Position numbers and translations under genes: made by a program
Part shown: positions 1 to 9,298 of the stretch, piece after piece
Position numbering within the stretch: position 1 is the first letter of the stretch
Layout: each line of letters opens with the position of its first letter
The notes under the pieces: generated by a model
Database searches by the model: none
The model's input: only the letters and a program-made list of their open reading frames with translations
Told to the model about the DNA's origin: nothing
Source: Corallococcus coralloides DSM 2259
GTDB lineage: Bacteria; Myxococcota; Myxococcia; Myxococcales; Myxococcaceae
Direction of reading: 5' to 3'
DNA: 64,000 nt
NCBI RefSeq assembly: GCF_000255295.1
Contig: NC_017030.1
Coordinates: 4,402,001 to 4,466,000, forward strand

Positions 1-11
1 TGCCGCCGGGG

Positions 12-2030
<2,019 letters not shown>

Positions 2031-2063
2031 GCTCACGCCTGCCTGCCCTCCGGGCAGCCCTTC

Positions 2064-2103
2064 GCCCACCGGATCCACCGCCAGCCTGCGGTGACCGGTG
2101 GGC
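2064..2103 (+). terminator. Long GC-rich hairpin between ftsH and the next gene
   Basis: GCCCACCGG (2064-2072) pairs perfectly with CCGGTGGGC (2095-2103). Inside it CACCGC (2076-2081) pairs with GCGGTG (2088-2093) around a 6-nt loop, giving a 15-bp composite stem with one small internal loop. No T tract follows, so this could be a terminator without a U run, an attenuator or an mRNA processing/stability element. It ends 20 nt before the AAGGAGG ribosome binding site of the next gene. Confidence 0.5.
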
Positions 2104-2136
2104 GAAATTACTTTCCAACGACAAGGAGGCGTCGCC

Positions 2137-2385
2137 GTGGAGAACCGGATCGGAAAGAGCTACGTCGCGCGGAAAGCGTTGTTCGCCAAGGGCCTGAAGG
2201 ACGGCCGGCTCACGGTGCAGGAAATCGAGGAGGCGCTCCCCGCGGGGACGCTGACGGCCGCCGAGCGGTGGCTCCTCTACTACTCCCTTCGCGCCGCCCA
2301 GGTGGAGATCATCGACGAGGTGACCGGGCAGGTGGATCACGGCTTCATGGCGGAAGCGCCGCCCCAGGCCCCATCCAACCACTAG
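2137..2385 (+). CDS. Small stand-alone protein resembling sigma-70 region 1.1
   Basis: This 82-residue protein starts at GTG 2137, chosen because a full AAGGAGG (2123-2129) lies 7 nt upstream; upstream in-frame starts lack such a site. The segment around residues 11-55 (LFAKGLKDGRLTVQEIEEALP followed by an amphipathic helix ending in VEIIDE) has the pattern of region 1.1 of primary sigma factors: a Lys/Gly-rich start, a 'G-x-L-T-x-x-E-I-x-x-x-L-P' turn and a final 'V-x-I-I-D-E'. No other sigma regions are present. In housekeeping sigma factors this domain blocks premature DNA binding. A free copy could act on a sigma factor or polymerase, but that is inference. It sits between ftsH and the heat-shock gene grpE. 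Confidence 0.75.
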   Translation: MENRIGKSYVARKALFAKGLKDGRLTVQEIEEALPAGTLTAAERWLLYYSLRAAQVEIIDEVTGQVDHGFMAEAPPQAPSNH

Positions 2386-2390
2386 CCGCG

Positions 2391-2418
2391 TTGACAGGAC
2401 CGTCCTCGCGGTTACGTT
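2391..2418 (+). promoter_or_regulatory. Putative sigma-70-type promoter of grpE
   Basis: A perfect TTGACA (2391-2396) is followed after 16 nt by TACGTT (2413-2418). It lies about 50 nt upstream of the grpE start and directly after the stop of the preceding small gene. The -10 box is a weak match, so this is only a candidate. Confidence 0.4.
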
Positions 2419-2469
2419 CGCGCCGCTCATCGAGGTTCGCTTCTTCCAACCCCTGGCGCAGGTTCGACA

Positions 2470-3060
2470 ATGGACGGCAATCCCCGCAGCGACGAGACCC
2501 CGGAGACGCAGGCCCCCTCCGACACCGAGGTGGAGGCGGCTGACTCCGATACGCAGGCCGAGGCCGCCCAGGATGGCGAGGTGGCGCGGCTCCAGGCCGA
2601 GCTGGAGGCGGCGCGCCGCCGGGTGAACGAGCTGGCCCGGGGGCTCCAGGACCTCACCAAGGACCGCGAGGAGTTCAAGCAGCGCATCACCCGCGAGCGC
2701 GAGCGCATGCTCGACGTGGAGCGCGGCAACGTGGCCCGCACGCTGCTGGAGGCCATTGACGAGCTGGACCTGGTGCTGAACGCCAGCCAGCAGGACACGT
2801 CCCCCGTGGTGCAGGGTGTGCGGATGATCCGCGACAGCCTGCTGTCCAAGGCCCAGGCCACCGGCATCGAGCGCCTCCAGGTGGTGGGGCGCCCCTATGA
2901 TCCGAACCTGGCCGAGGCGGCGGACATGGAGGTCACGCCCGTCCCCGCGGACGACCAGAAGGTGGTCGCCGAGTTCCGCGCGGGCTACCGCCTGAAGGAC
3001 CGCATCATCCGCCCCGCCCGGGTGAAGGTGGCCCGGTACGTGGCCCCGGCCGAGGCCTGA
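2470..3060 (+). CDS. grpE: Nucleotide exchange factor GrpE
   Basis: GrpE releases ADP from DnaK in the Hsp70 chaperone cycle in the cytosol. The 196-residue protein has an acidic, disordered N-terminus (about 1-38), a long coiled coil (about 39-90, with EVARLQAELEAARRRVNELARGL and KDREEFKQRITRERERM), a four-helix region, and the C-terminal beta wing with the family pattern GYRLKDRIIRPARVKVA at about 170-186. Length and domain order are normal. dnaK and dnaJ are not in the window, so this copy is separate from them. A sigma-70-like promoter lies just upstream and a hairpin just downstream, suggesting its own transcript. Confidence 0.95.
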   Translation: MDGNPRSDETPETQAPSDTEVEAADSDTQAEAAQDGEVARLQAELEAARRRVNELARGLQDLTKDREEFKQRITRERERMLDVERGNVARTLLEAIDELDLVLNASQQDTSPVVQGVRMIRDSLLSKAQATGIERLQVVGRPYDPNLAEAADMEVTPVPADDQKVVAEFRAGYRLKDRIIRPARVKVARYVAPAEA

Positions 3061-3070
3061 CGTCCCCTCG

Positions 3071-3099
3071 GGCCCGCGACCCCCTGAGCGTCGCGGGCC
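3071..3099 (+). terminator. GC hairpin after grpE
   Basis: GGCCCGCGAC (3071-3080) and GTCGCGGGCC (3090-3099) form a perfect 10-bp stem with a 9-nt loop, starting 10 nt after the grpE stop. A purine-rich run follows rather than a T tract. A terminator role is likely but not certain. Confidence 0.5.
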
Positions 3100-3166
3100 G
3101 GGAAGGGGGGCGGCCACCGGTCTGTTGGGCCCTGACGCCATGGCCCGCCGTGTAAGCTGCCACCCC

Positions 3167-4675
3167 GTGTCCGTCCGACTGTTCAGCGTCCTTTGCGCGG
3201 TGGCGCTCGCCCCGGTGGCGGGAGCCGCCGAGGATCCGCTCAAGCCCTGGCTCCAGGCCCGGGTGCGCGAGCACCTGGCCTGGTTCGCTTCCCCGGCGCC
3301 CTCGGCGGTGGATGCCCCGGTCACCGCGGGCGTGTCCTCACTGTGGCGCGAGCGCCCCGCGGGCTACTCGGGCCTGCCCCACTTCACGCCCCCCACGTCG
3401 CTGGCGCCGCTGATCCGCGCGGTGGAGGCGGGCGTGGTGAACATCACCACGGTGGGGCCCGGCGCGGTGGCGGGCGCGGTGAAGCGCTCCACCGGCTCCG
3501 GCTTCGTGCTGACGCCCGACGGGCTCGTCGTCACCAACAACCACGTGGTGGCCAACGCGCAGGGCCCGGCGGTGAACCCCACGGGCTCCGGCGTCAGGCC
3601 GGGCAAGGACGGCCCCCGCGAGGTGCCCGTGCAGCAGGTGTCCGTGCGGCTGGCGGACGGCCGCGAGTTCCCCGCGGAGGTGGTGGGCCGCGACGCGTCC
3701 ACGGACGTGGCGCTCCTCAAGCTGAATGGTGCCGGGCTGGGGACGCTGCCCGCGGTGTTCCTGGGCGACTCGGACGCGCTGGAGGTGGGGGACTGGGTGG
3801 TGGCCATCGGCAACCCGTTCGGCCTGGACCACTCGGTGGCGCACGGCATGATTTCCGCGAAGGAGCGCGTGCTGGGCGTGGGCCAGTTCGACGACTTCAT
3901 CCAGACGGACGCGCTGATCAACCCCGGCAACTCCGGCGGCCCGCTCTTCAACATGAAGGGCGAGGTGATTGGCGTGAACACCGCCATCATCAGCGAAGGG
4001 CAGGGCATTGGCTTCGCGGTGCCCATCAACCTGGTGAAGGACCTGCTGCCCAACCTGCGGGAGAACGGGAAGCTGGAGCGCGGCTGGCTGGGCGTCGTCA
4101 TCAACGAGGACGGCGCGGACGCCACTGCCACGGCCCCGGTGGTGAAGGACGTCTACCGCGGCAGCCCCGCCGCCCAGGCGCACATCCGCCCCGGGGACCG
4201 GCTGGTGGCGGTGAACGGCCGGCCCATTGGCAGCTACCTGCAGCTCTTGCGCAAGGTGGCGCTGCTGGCCCCGGGCACGGAGGCGAAGCTGACGCTGCTG
4301 CGCGACGGCGGCACCCAGGAGGTGGCGGTGCGGCTCGTCGCCCGGCCCGCCCAGGAGGCCACCGAAGGGCTCTCCAACCGGGGCGGCAGCAGCGCCAACG
4401 ACCTGGGGCTGGTGCTGCGGGATTTGACGCCGGAGGTGGCCGCGCCCCTGGGCTACGAGGCCTTCCTGGGCGCGCTCGTGTCCGGTGTGGTGCCGCGCAG
4501 CCCGGCGGAGCAGTCCGGCCTGCGCGCGGGCGACGTCGTCATGGAGGTGAACCGCCGCCGCGTGAAGGATGCCGCCGCGGTGAAGGCCGCCCTGGAGCGG
4601 GGCAGCGCCGGGGCCAGCATCCTCCTGCGCGTCCAGCGGGGCGACGCGCTCCAGTACATCGCCATCGCCCGCTGA
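3167..4675 (+). CDS. HtrA/DegP-family periplasmic serine protease
   Basis: This trypsin-like protease would degrade or refold damaged envelope proteins. From the GTG at 3167 it has 502 residues and begins with a signal peptide (VRLFSVLCAVALAPVAGAAE). Upstream TTG (3125) and ATG (3140) starts would add charged residues before the signal and lack a clear ribosome site, so GTG 3167 is preferred but unproven. The catalytic triad is visible: His126 in TNNHVV, Asp180 in STDVALLKL, Ser256 in NPGNSGGPLF. Two PDZ domains follow (about 300-385 and 405-495), the DegP/DegQ layout. It closes the ftsH-grpE proteostasis run. Some annotators would choose the earlier ATG. Confidence 0.92.
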   Translation: MSVRLFSVLCAVALAPVAGAAEDPLKPWLQARVREHLAWFASPAPSAVDAPVTAGVSSLWRERPAGYSGLPHFTPPTSLAPLIRAVEAGVVNITTVGPGAVAGAVKRSTGSGFVLTPDGLVVTNNHVVANAQGPAVNPTGSGVRPGKDGPREVPVQQVSVRLADGREFPAEVVGRDASTDVALLKLNGAGLGTLPAVFLGDSDALEVGDWVVAIGNPFGLDHSVAHGMISAKERVLGVGQFDDFIQTDALINPGNSGGPLFNMKGEVIGVNTAIISEGQGIGFAVPINLVKDLLPNLRENGKLERGWLGVVINEDGADATATAPVVKDVYRGSPAAQAHIRPGDRLVAVNGRPIGSYLQLLRKVALLAPGTEAKLTLLRDGGTQEVAVRLVARPAQEATEGLSNRGGSSANDLGLVLRDLTPEVAAPLGYEAFLGALVSGVVPRSPAEQSGLRAGDVVMEVNRRRVKDAAAVKAALERGSAGASILLRVQRGDALQYIAIAR

Positions 4676-4699
4676 CCTTCGCTTCCGGCGCCGGGCGCG

Positions 4700-5335
4700 T
4701 TACTTCGCGCCCGCGTCCTTGCCGTTGAGCCACAGCCCCAGCTGGTTGCCGGTGCGGCCCTCGGTGACGAGGACGGCCTCGATGCGCGCGTTGACGCCGT
4801 AGTTCTTCCCGCCGCCCTTCTTGGGCAGCGACCACACCGACTGTGGGGTGAAGACGACCTGCGCGCGCACGCCCCGCGCCATGAACATGCGGTTGAACGT
4901 GCCGCCGTTCCACATGTCCGGCGCCGTGCCGCTCACCGTGAGGTAGTTCATCACCGGGTTGCCCTGCGCGTCCGTCTTCTTCGGCGCGCCGTGGCAGAGG
5001 CCGTACTTCCCGCCCGAGAAGAAGGGCGTGATGTTGATGGTGTACTCGTTGGTGCCGGGGTTGAAGTCGCCCGGGGACAGCATGCCCGCGTCGTCCTCGG
5101 TGACGATCATGTACAGGCGCTTGCCCGTGTACTTCTTGCGGAAGGCCTCCGCCTGCTGCTTGCACTGCGGATCCACGAGCGCCCCGTCACACTCGCCCAC
5201 GTACTTCTCCAGGAAGGCCCCCAGCCCGCCCAGGGGCTCGGACTCGTCACGCAGCTTCGCGAAGCGTGAGTCGACGTCGGCCAGGGCGAGCGTGGGCACA
5301 AGGAGGGCGAAGGCGGCGGCCAGGATGCGATTCAC
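4700..5335 (-). CDS. Secreted protein of unknown function
   Basis: I do not recognise the family. The 211-residue protein starts at GTG 5335, where a signal peptide (NRILAAAFALLVPTLALADV) begins 8 nt after a CCGGAG ribosome site; the longer open frame adds 32 unlikely residues. The mature part is compact, with at least three Cys (ECDGALVDPQCKQQ and GLCHG), predicted beta strands and no membrane segment, so it should be periplasmic or secreted. It faces the HtrA gene tail-to-tail and diverges from the PilZ gene, sharing a 198-bp upstream region with an 8-bp inverted repeat. No catalytic motif is visible. Confidence 0.85.
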   Translation of the reverse strand: MNRILAAAFALLVPTLALADVDSRFAKLRDESEPLGGLGAFLEKYVGECDGALVDPQCKQQAEAFRKKYTGKRLYMIVTEDDAGMLSPGDFNPGTNEYTINITPFFSGGKYGLCHGAPKKTDAQGNPVMNYLTVSGTAPDMWNGGTFNRMFMARGVRAQVVFTPQSVWSLPKKGGGKNYGVNARIEAVLVTEGRTGNQLGLWLNGKDAGAK

Positions 5336-5455
5336 GGCGGGAAACTCCGGAAAAAGAGGGGGGAAGGACAGCCCGGGGATGGTGCCACTCCCGCCGCGCC
5401 GGGGGCAGCGCTTTCCCGTGAACCGGAACATGGTGAGTCACAGTGCGTCAGGGTG

Positions 5456-5481
5456 GATGTAGGTGATTATTTGCCTACATC
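5456..5481. promoter_or_regulatory. Inverted repeat in a divergent promoter region
   Basis: GATGTAGG (5456-5463) and CCTACATC (5474-5481) are perfect complements separated by a 10-nt AT-rich spacer, so centres are 18 bp apart. It lies 121 bp upstream of the secreted-protein gene and 53 bp upstream of the PilZ gene. This is a plausible operator for a dimeric regulator of one or both genes. Confidence 0.45.
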
Positions 5482-5533
5482 TGGCTACCGTGTAGTTTGC
5501 CCCTGTCCCCACCTGTTTCGGAGCCCTCCCCGC

Positions 5534-5893
5534 ATGAACACGCAGCCCCAGGAACGCCGCTCCCACCTGCGCTTCGACAAGATCTTCACCGTGTACCTGT
5601 CCACCCAGGACGGGATGATGCGGGGCATCGGCCGCAACATCAGCGCGCGGGGCATGTTCATCGAGGTGCGCGACTCGCTGGGGCTGGGCGAGAAGCTGAA
5701 GGTGACGTTCGCGGGCGAGGACGGCACGGAGATGACGTGCCTGTGCGAGGTCCGCTACCAGGTGGCGCTGGCCTTCGGCCGCAAGGACGGGCGTCCCGGC
5801 AACAGCCGCGGCGTGGGCCTGCGCATCGTGGCCTACGAGACCATGGACGACGCGCCGCTGCTCCTGGTGGACCGCGAGCGGGTGATGCACTGA
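5534..5893 (+). CDS. PilZ-domain protein (probable c-di-GMP receptor)
   Basis: This single-domain PilZ protein of 119 residues should bind cyclic di-GMP in the cytosol. Both binding motifs are present: RxxxR as RSHLR near residue 10, and (D/N)xSxxG as NISARG near residue 37. The ATG at 5534 starts immediately before the conserved QERRSHLRFD segment; upstream in-frame codons belong to the promoter region. Small PilZ proteins are numerous in myxobacteria and are linked to motility and polysaccharide control, but the partner here is not known. A hairpin terminator follows. Confidence 0.9.
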   Translation: MNTQPQERRSHLRFDKIFTVYLSTQDGMMRGIGRNISARGMFIEVRDSLGLGEKLKVTFAGEDGTEMTCLCEVRYQVALAFGRKDGRPGNSRGVGLRIVAYETMDDAPLLLVDRERVMH

Positions 5894-5900
5894 AACACCA

Positions 5901-5946
5901 CGGGGCACGGCCCTTCCCCCATTGAGCGGGAAGACACCGTGCCCCG
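5901..5946. terminator. Bidirectional hairpin between PilZ and dehydrogenase genes
   Basis: CGGGGCACGG (5901-5910) pairs perfectly with CCGTGCCCCG (5937-5946), and CTTCCC/GGGAAG pair inside the loop. It sits between two convergent genes and could end both transcripts. It lacks a clear T tract. Confidence 0.55.
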
Positions 5947-5975
5947 GGGGGCGACGCAGGAATCGGTGAGGCCGG

Positions 5976-7526
5976 TTACTGCGAGAAGCCTTCCAGCAGG
6001 TAGTGGGCTTCGATGCGCTTGAGCGCGAGGATCATCGCGGCGCAGCGGCTGTCCACCGGCTTCCCGATGCAGTACGGGCGGCTGTCGTGCATCTCCGTCT
6101 TGCGCGGCTGGTTGCGCGAGATGTCCCGGATGATGCGGTAGTTGCGCTTCATGGCGCGCTCGAGGCGCTGATCGACTTCCGCCTCGCTCCAGCGCTCCAT
6201 GCGCTTGTTCTGGATCCACTCGTAGTAGGACACCGTCACGCCGCCGGCGTTGGCGATGATGTCCGGGATGAGCTCGATGCCGCGCTTCTGCAGGACGCGG
6301 TCGGCCTCCGGAGTGGTGGGGCCGTTGGCGCCTTCGGCGATGAGCTTGACCTTGAGGCGCTCCGCGACGTCCGCGGTGATCTCACCCCCCAGGGCCGCGG
6401 GGACGAGGATGTCCGCCTGCACGTCCCAGAGGTCCTTCTTCTCGATGCGCTGGGCGCCGGGGAAGCCCACGACAGAGCGCTTGAGGTTCTTGGGGTCCGC
6501 CACGTACGCGGACAGCGCGTTCACGTCGATGCCGTCGCCGTTGAAGATGGAGCCGTCGGCGTCGTTCACCGCGAGCAGGCGCGCGCCCATGTTCGCCAGG
6601 ATGTTGGCGGCGTGGCTGCCCACGTTGCCGAAGCCCTGGAGGACGAAGGTCTTGCCCTTCACGCTCTCGCCGCGGTCGGCGTAGTAGTCCTCGATGCAGA
6701 ACGCGACGCCCTGGCCGGTGGCCTTGCCGCGGCCTTCCGAACCACCGATGCGCACGTCCTTGCCAGTGACGATGCCGCGCAGGTTGTGGCGCTCGCGCTC
6801 ACCGTCGGAGAACTGGCGGTACAGGAGCGCCATGATCTCCGGGTTGGTGCCCACGTCCGGCGCCGGGATGTCGATGTTCGGCCCGATGAGGCTCTTGAGC
6901 CGGTACATGAAGCGCAGGGTGATGGCCTCCAGCTCCTCGCGGCCGTACTCGCGCGGATCCAACTGGATGCCGCCCTTGCCGCCGCCGAACGGGACCTCCG
7001 CGATGGCCGTCTTCCAGGTCATCTCCGCGGCGAGCGCCTTGAAGAGATCCAGGGACACCTCGCGGTGGTAGCGCAGACCGCCCTTGTAGGGGCCACGGGC
7101 CTGGTTGTGCTGGACGCGGTAGGCCTTGAAGCGCTGCGACTCACCGGGGACCAGCTGGTACACCAGACCGTCCGGCAGCCGCAGGTGGCCGTGGCGGATG
7201 GCGACGTCCGAGCCCAGCAGGGCGCGGCCGTTCAGGATGAGGTTGCCGTTGGCCAGGCGCTCCAGGCCTTCGGGGTTGCGCACCTGGGTGACGGAGAGGT
7301 CGGCGAAGGACTTCGCCGCCTCCGCGGACAGCGGCACGAGCCGGTCCTTGAGCTTCGCGGTGACGTAGAAGATGTGCTCGTAGTCGGGCTCTTCGAGCTC
7401 CAGACGCACCCGCTTGTCCAGGCCGATGAGATCCGCCGCGTAATTAAAGATCTCCATCGCCTCGGTGTAGATGGTGCGCTTGGGCGTAGGGGCCGGGGCG
7501 CGCATGAAAGTCTCTTCGCTGGCCAT
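5976..7526 (-). CDS. Glu/Leu/Phe/Val family NAD(P)-dependent dehydrogenase (glutamate-dehydrogenase-like)
   Basis: This enzyme would catalyse reversible oxidative deamination of an amino acid, most likely glutamate, to the 2-oxo acid and ammonia. The 516-residue protein starts at ATG 7526, with AAGGAG 11 nt upstream; a longer frame to 7604 reads through the leader. Landmarks include YKGGLRYH and the substrate-site segment VPFGGGKGGI at about 200-220, PAPDVGTN, and the nucleotide-binding GFGNVGSHAA at about 340. It is somewhat longer than the common 420-residue form, with an extended N-terminus. Substrate choice within the family cannot be settled from sequence by eye. A palindrome and a weak promoter lie upstream. 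Confidence 0.93.
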   Translation of the reverse strand: MASEETFMRAPAPTPKRTIYTEAMEIFNYAADLIGLDKRVRLELEEPDYEHIFYVTAKLKDRLVPLSAEAAKSFADLSVTQVRNPEGLERLANGNLILNGRALLGSDVAIRHGHLRLPDGLVYQLVPGESQRFKAYRVQHNQARGPYKGGLRYHREVSLDLFKALAAEMTWKTAIAEVPFGGGKGGIQLDPREYGREELEAITLRFMYRLKSLIGPNIDIPAPDVGTNPEIMALLYRQFSDGERERHNLRGIVTGKDVRIGGSEGRGKATGQGVAFCIEDYYADRGESVKGKTFVLQGFGNVGSHAANILANMGARLLAVNDADGSIFNGDGIDVNALSAYVADPKNLKRSVVGFPGAQRIEKKDLWDVQADILVPAALGGEITADVAERLKVKLIAEGANGPTTPEADRVLQKRGIELIPDIIANAGGVTVSYYEWIQNKRMERWSEAEVDQRLERAMKRNYRIIRDISRNQPRKTEMHDSRPYCIGKPVDSRCAAMILALKRIEAHYLLEGFSQ

Positions 7527-7585
7527 GATGGAACGTGCTCCTTGAGGGCCCACCCGGATGGGGGCCACTGGGGAAAGCGGCGCCC

Positions 7586-7614
7586 TTATGAGCACAGCCG
7601 CCACGGGGATTCAA
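7586..7614 (-). promoter_or_regulatory. Candidate promoter of the dehydrogenase gene
   Basis: On the minus strand TTGAAT (7614-7609) is followed after 17 nt by TCATAA (7591-7586). It lies 60 nt upstream of the start codon and just downstream of the 21-bp palindrome. The -10 match is poor. Confidence 0.3.
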
Positions 7615-7633
7615 CCAGTCTGGCGGCAGGCCA

Positions 7634-7654
7634 TTTCTCCAAATTATGGAGAAA
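7634..7654. promoter_or_regulatory. 21-bp palindrome upstream of the dehydrogenase gene
   Basis: TTTCTCCA (7634-7641) and TGGAGAAA (7647-7654) form a perfect 8-bp inverted repeat around AATTA. It is AT-rich in a GC-rich genome and lies 108 bp before the dehydrogenase start, upstream of the candidate -35 box. This position suits an activator, or a repressor acting with other sites. Confidence 0.55.
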
Positions 7655-7777
7655 AGTCGCGGGCTTAGCCGACGCGGTGTGTCACCCCAACGAATGCGCC
7701 GTGTCATGAATGTCAGGGCTTCTGGGCCTTAGAAGCGGGCGTGGGGGAGGGCGCTTGAAAAGTCGCGGAGAAACTCC

Positions 7778-7806
7778 TTGCCGGGTCCGGATACGGATGG
7801 TACTTA
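7778..7806 (+). promoter_or_regulatory. Putative tRNA-Thr promoter
   Basis: TTGCCG (7778-7783), a 17-nt spacer and TACTTA (7801-7806) end 16 nt before the mature tRNA 5' end, a normal distance for a tRNA promoter. The -10 box matches only partly. Confidence 0.4.
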
Positions 7807-7822
7807 CGCGCCGCCTCGGTGC

Positions 7823-7898
<76 letters not shown>

Positions 7899-7908
7899 AG
7901 AAGAAGAA

Positions 7909-7940
7909 GGCCGGTTGCCCCTGTGGCAGCCGGCCTTTTT
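7909..7940 (+). terminator. Rho-independent terminator of tRNA-Thr
   Basis: GGCCGGTTGCC (7909-7919) pairs with GGCAGCCGGCC (7925-7935), with one G-T wobble and a 5-nt loop, followed by TTTTT (7936-7940). It begins 11 nt after the tRNA CCA end. Confidence 0.9.
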
Positions 7941-7964
7941 CATTTTCGCGCTCCGGAGATTCGC

Positions 7965-8993
7965 ATGCGGCTGCCATGGCTGGTGCTGGCCCTGTTCTGG
8001 GTGCTGGCCGGGTGTGGCGGTGGGGCGAAGGTCGTCCGGCTCGACACGGGGCGCGGTGCGCCGGTCGTCCAGGTGCCTCGTGCGGATGGATCCACCCCTC
8101 GGGTCGCGCTCGGTGGGGCTGCTCTGAAGGAGGCGGTGGCCCGGCTGGCCCCGGGGCTTCGGCTGTCGCCGCGAGCCCAGGAGGCGGCACGGCGCCTCTT
8201 TGAAGTGGAGCCTCGGAGCGGTTCGTATCTGGTGGATCTGGAGCGCCGCCGCATCACGCCGGTCGGGGCTGGGGATCAACGTGCGGCTGAGTTTTCGCCG
8301 CCCGATGTGGAGCTGACTCGCGCGTATCTGCGTTGGTGTGGCCGGACCGGACGGACGGGTGACTGTCTGGGGCTCCTGAAGGAGAGCCCGGTCGTCGCGG
8401 GGGATGCGCGCTTCGCCCTGGCGCTCGCGCTGGCGAAGGGGGCGGTGCTGGATGAGCTGTGGGACGCCGTGAAGGACATGGCGAATCCCGAGGCGCTGAT
8501 GCAGGCCGCACTCTGGACTGCGGCCACATATGCGTTGCTCTGGACCGTGCCAGAGCCCGCGACGAAGGGCGTGGCGGCGGTGCTCACGGCGGCGCTCATT
8601 GGCTACGTGGGCATCGATACGTTCTGGGCGCTCATCCAGGGCTTCCGGCACCTGATGGCCGAGTCGGATGCGGCGCTGACATTCGACGCGCTGCGCGGGG
8701 CGGGGGAGCGGTTCGGCAAGGTGATGGGCCGGCAGGCGGCGCGCGCGTTCGTGATGCTGGCGACGGCTGCGATTGGGAGTACAGGCGCGACCCTGGGCGC
8801 GAAGCTCCCGGGCTTGCCAGGGGCGGCTGGGGCCGCTGTCCGGGTCGAAGCGGAAGCCGGCGTTGTCTATTCAGCGGTGGGGCAGGTTGAAACCGTGGCC
8901 GTGGCGGCGGACGGATTCACGTTCGGCCTCGCGCCTGGCGCCGTGGCCATGTCCACGCGCGGCACGGGATCCAGCACTGGCCGTCTGGTCTGA
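7965..8993 (+). CDS. SitA-like polymorphic toxin lipoprotein, N-terminal part (frame-disrupted)
   Basis: SitA proteins of myxobacteria are lipoprotein toxins passed to kin cells by outer-membrane exchange; each has a shared N-terminal region and a swapped C-terminal toxin. The 342-residue frame starts at ATG 7965 with GGAG 6 nt upstream (a longer frame would begin inside the tRNA). It has a lipoprotein signal ending in LAGC (Cys17), a conserved-looking body, and hydrophobic stretches at about 185-225 and 260-280. The Gly/Ala-rich tail (GAVAMSTRG) is where the toxin domain would begin, but the frame stops 12 residues later. Out of frame by -1, a nuclease-like domain follows directly, then an immunity gene. 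Assignment to SitA is by recalled similarity and locus layout, not a search. Confidence 0.75.
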   Translation: MRLPWLVLALFWVLAGCGGGAKVVRLDTGRGAPVVQVPRADGSTPRVALGGAALKEAVARLAPGLRLSPRAQEAARRLFEVEPRSGSYLVDLERRRITPVGAGDQRAAEFSPPDVELTRAYLRWCGRTGRTGDCLGLLKESPVVAGDARFALALALAKGAVLDELWDAVKDMANPEALMQAALWTAATYALLWTVPEPATKGVAAVLTAALIGYVGIDTFWALIQGFRHLMAESDAALTFDALRGAGERFGKVMGRQAARAFVMLATAAIGSTGATLGAKLPGLPGAAGAAVRVEAEAGVVYSAVGQVETVAVAADGFTFGLAPGAVAMSTRGTGSSTGRLV

Positions 8994-9028
8994 AGGCGTG
9001 GAAGTCCTTCAGTGGATTCAAGAAAGCA

Positions 9029-9298
9029 ATGGGCCCGGCGGGCAGCGGCAAGCAGTGGCACCACATCGTCGAGCAGACGCCCGGGAACGTGCAGCGTTTT
9101 GGGGCCGAGTCCATACACAACACGGAGAATGTCATTGCCGTTGATGCGAGAATCCATGAGCGGCTCAGTGCGTATTACTCCTCCAAGCAGCCCTTTGCTG
9201 GAACAGGGACCGTTCGTGAATGGCTTCGTGGGCAGTCTTACGCGCAACAGAGGGAGTTTGGCATCCGGCAGCTCAAGAGATTTGGAGCGATTCCATGA
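9029..9298 (+). CDS. Detached toxin domain of the SitA-like gene (His-rich nuclease-like)
   Basis: The 89 residues from ATG 9029 begin inside what should be the C-terminal toxin: the same frame is open upstream and reads SGLKAWKSFSGFKKAMG before QWHHIVEQ. The WHHIVEQ motif, a conserved Asn-rich HNTENVI segment and a later His (RIHERLS) suggest a His-metal nuclease fold of the HNH type; this is inference. No good ribosome site precedes ATG 9029, so independent translation is doubtful. A single-base deletion near 8981-8992 (or a sequencing error) would explain the split. The stop overlaps the immunity start as ATGA. Confidence 0.55.
   Translation: MGPAGSGKQWHHIVEQTPGNVQRFGAESIHNTENVIAVDARIHERLSAYYSSKQPFAGTGTVREWLRGQSYAQQREFGIRQLKRFGAIP

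Noticed and set aside
6003-7709. 568-codon + strand open frame opposite the dehydrogenase
   Set aside because: It is antisense to conserved dehydrogenase motifs and has no domain of its own.
8960-9000. Programmed -1 frameshifting joining the toxin lipoprotein to its toxin domain
   Set aside because: No slippery heptamer and no clear downstream pseudoknot are visible; a simple deletion or sequence error is more likely.
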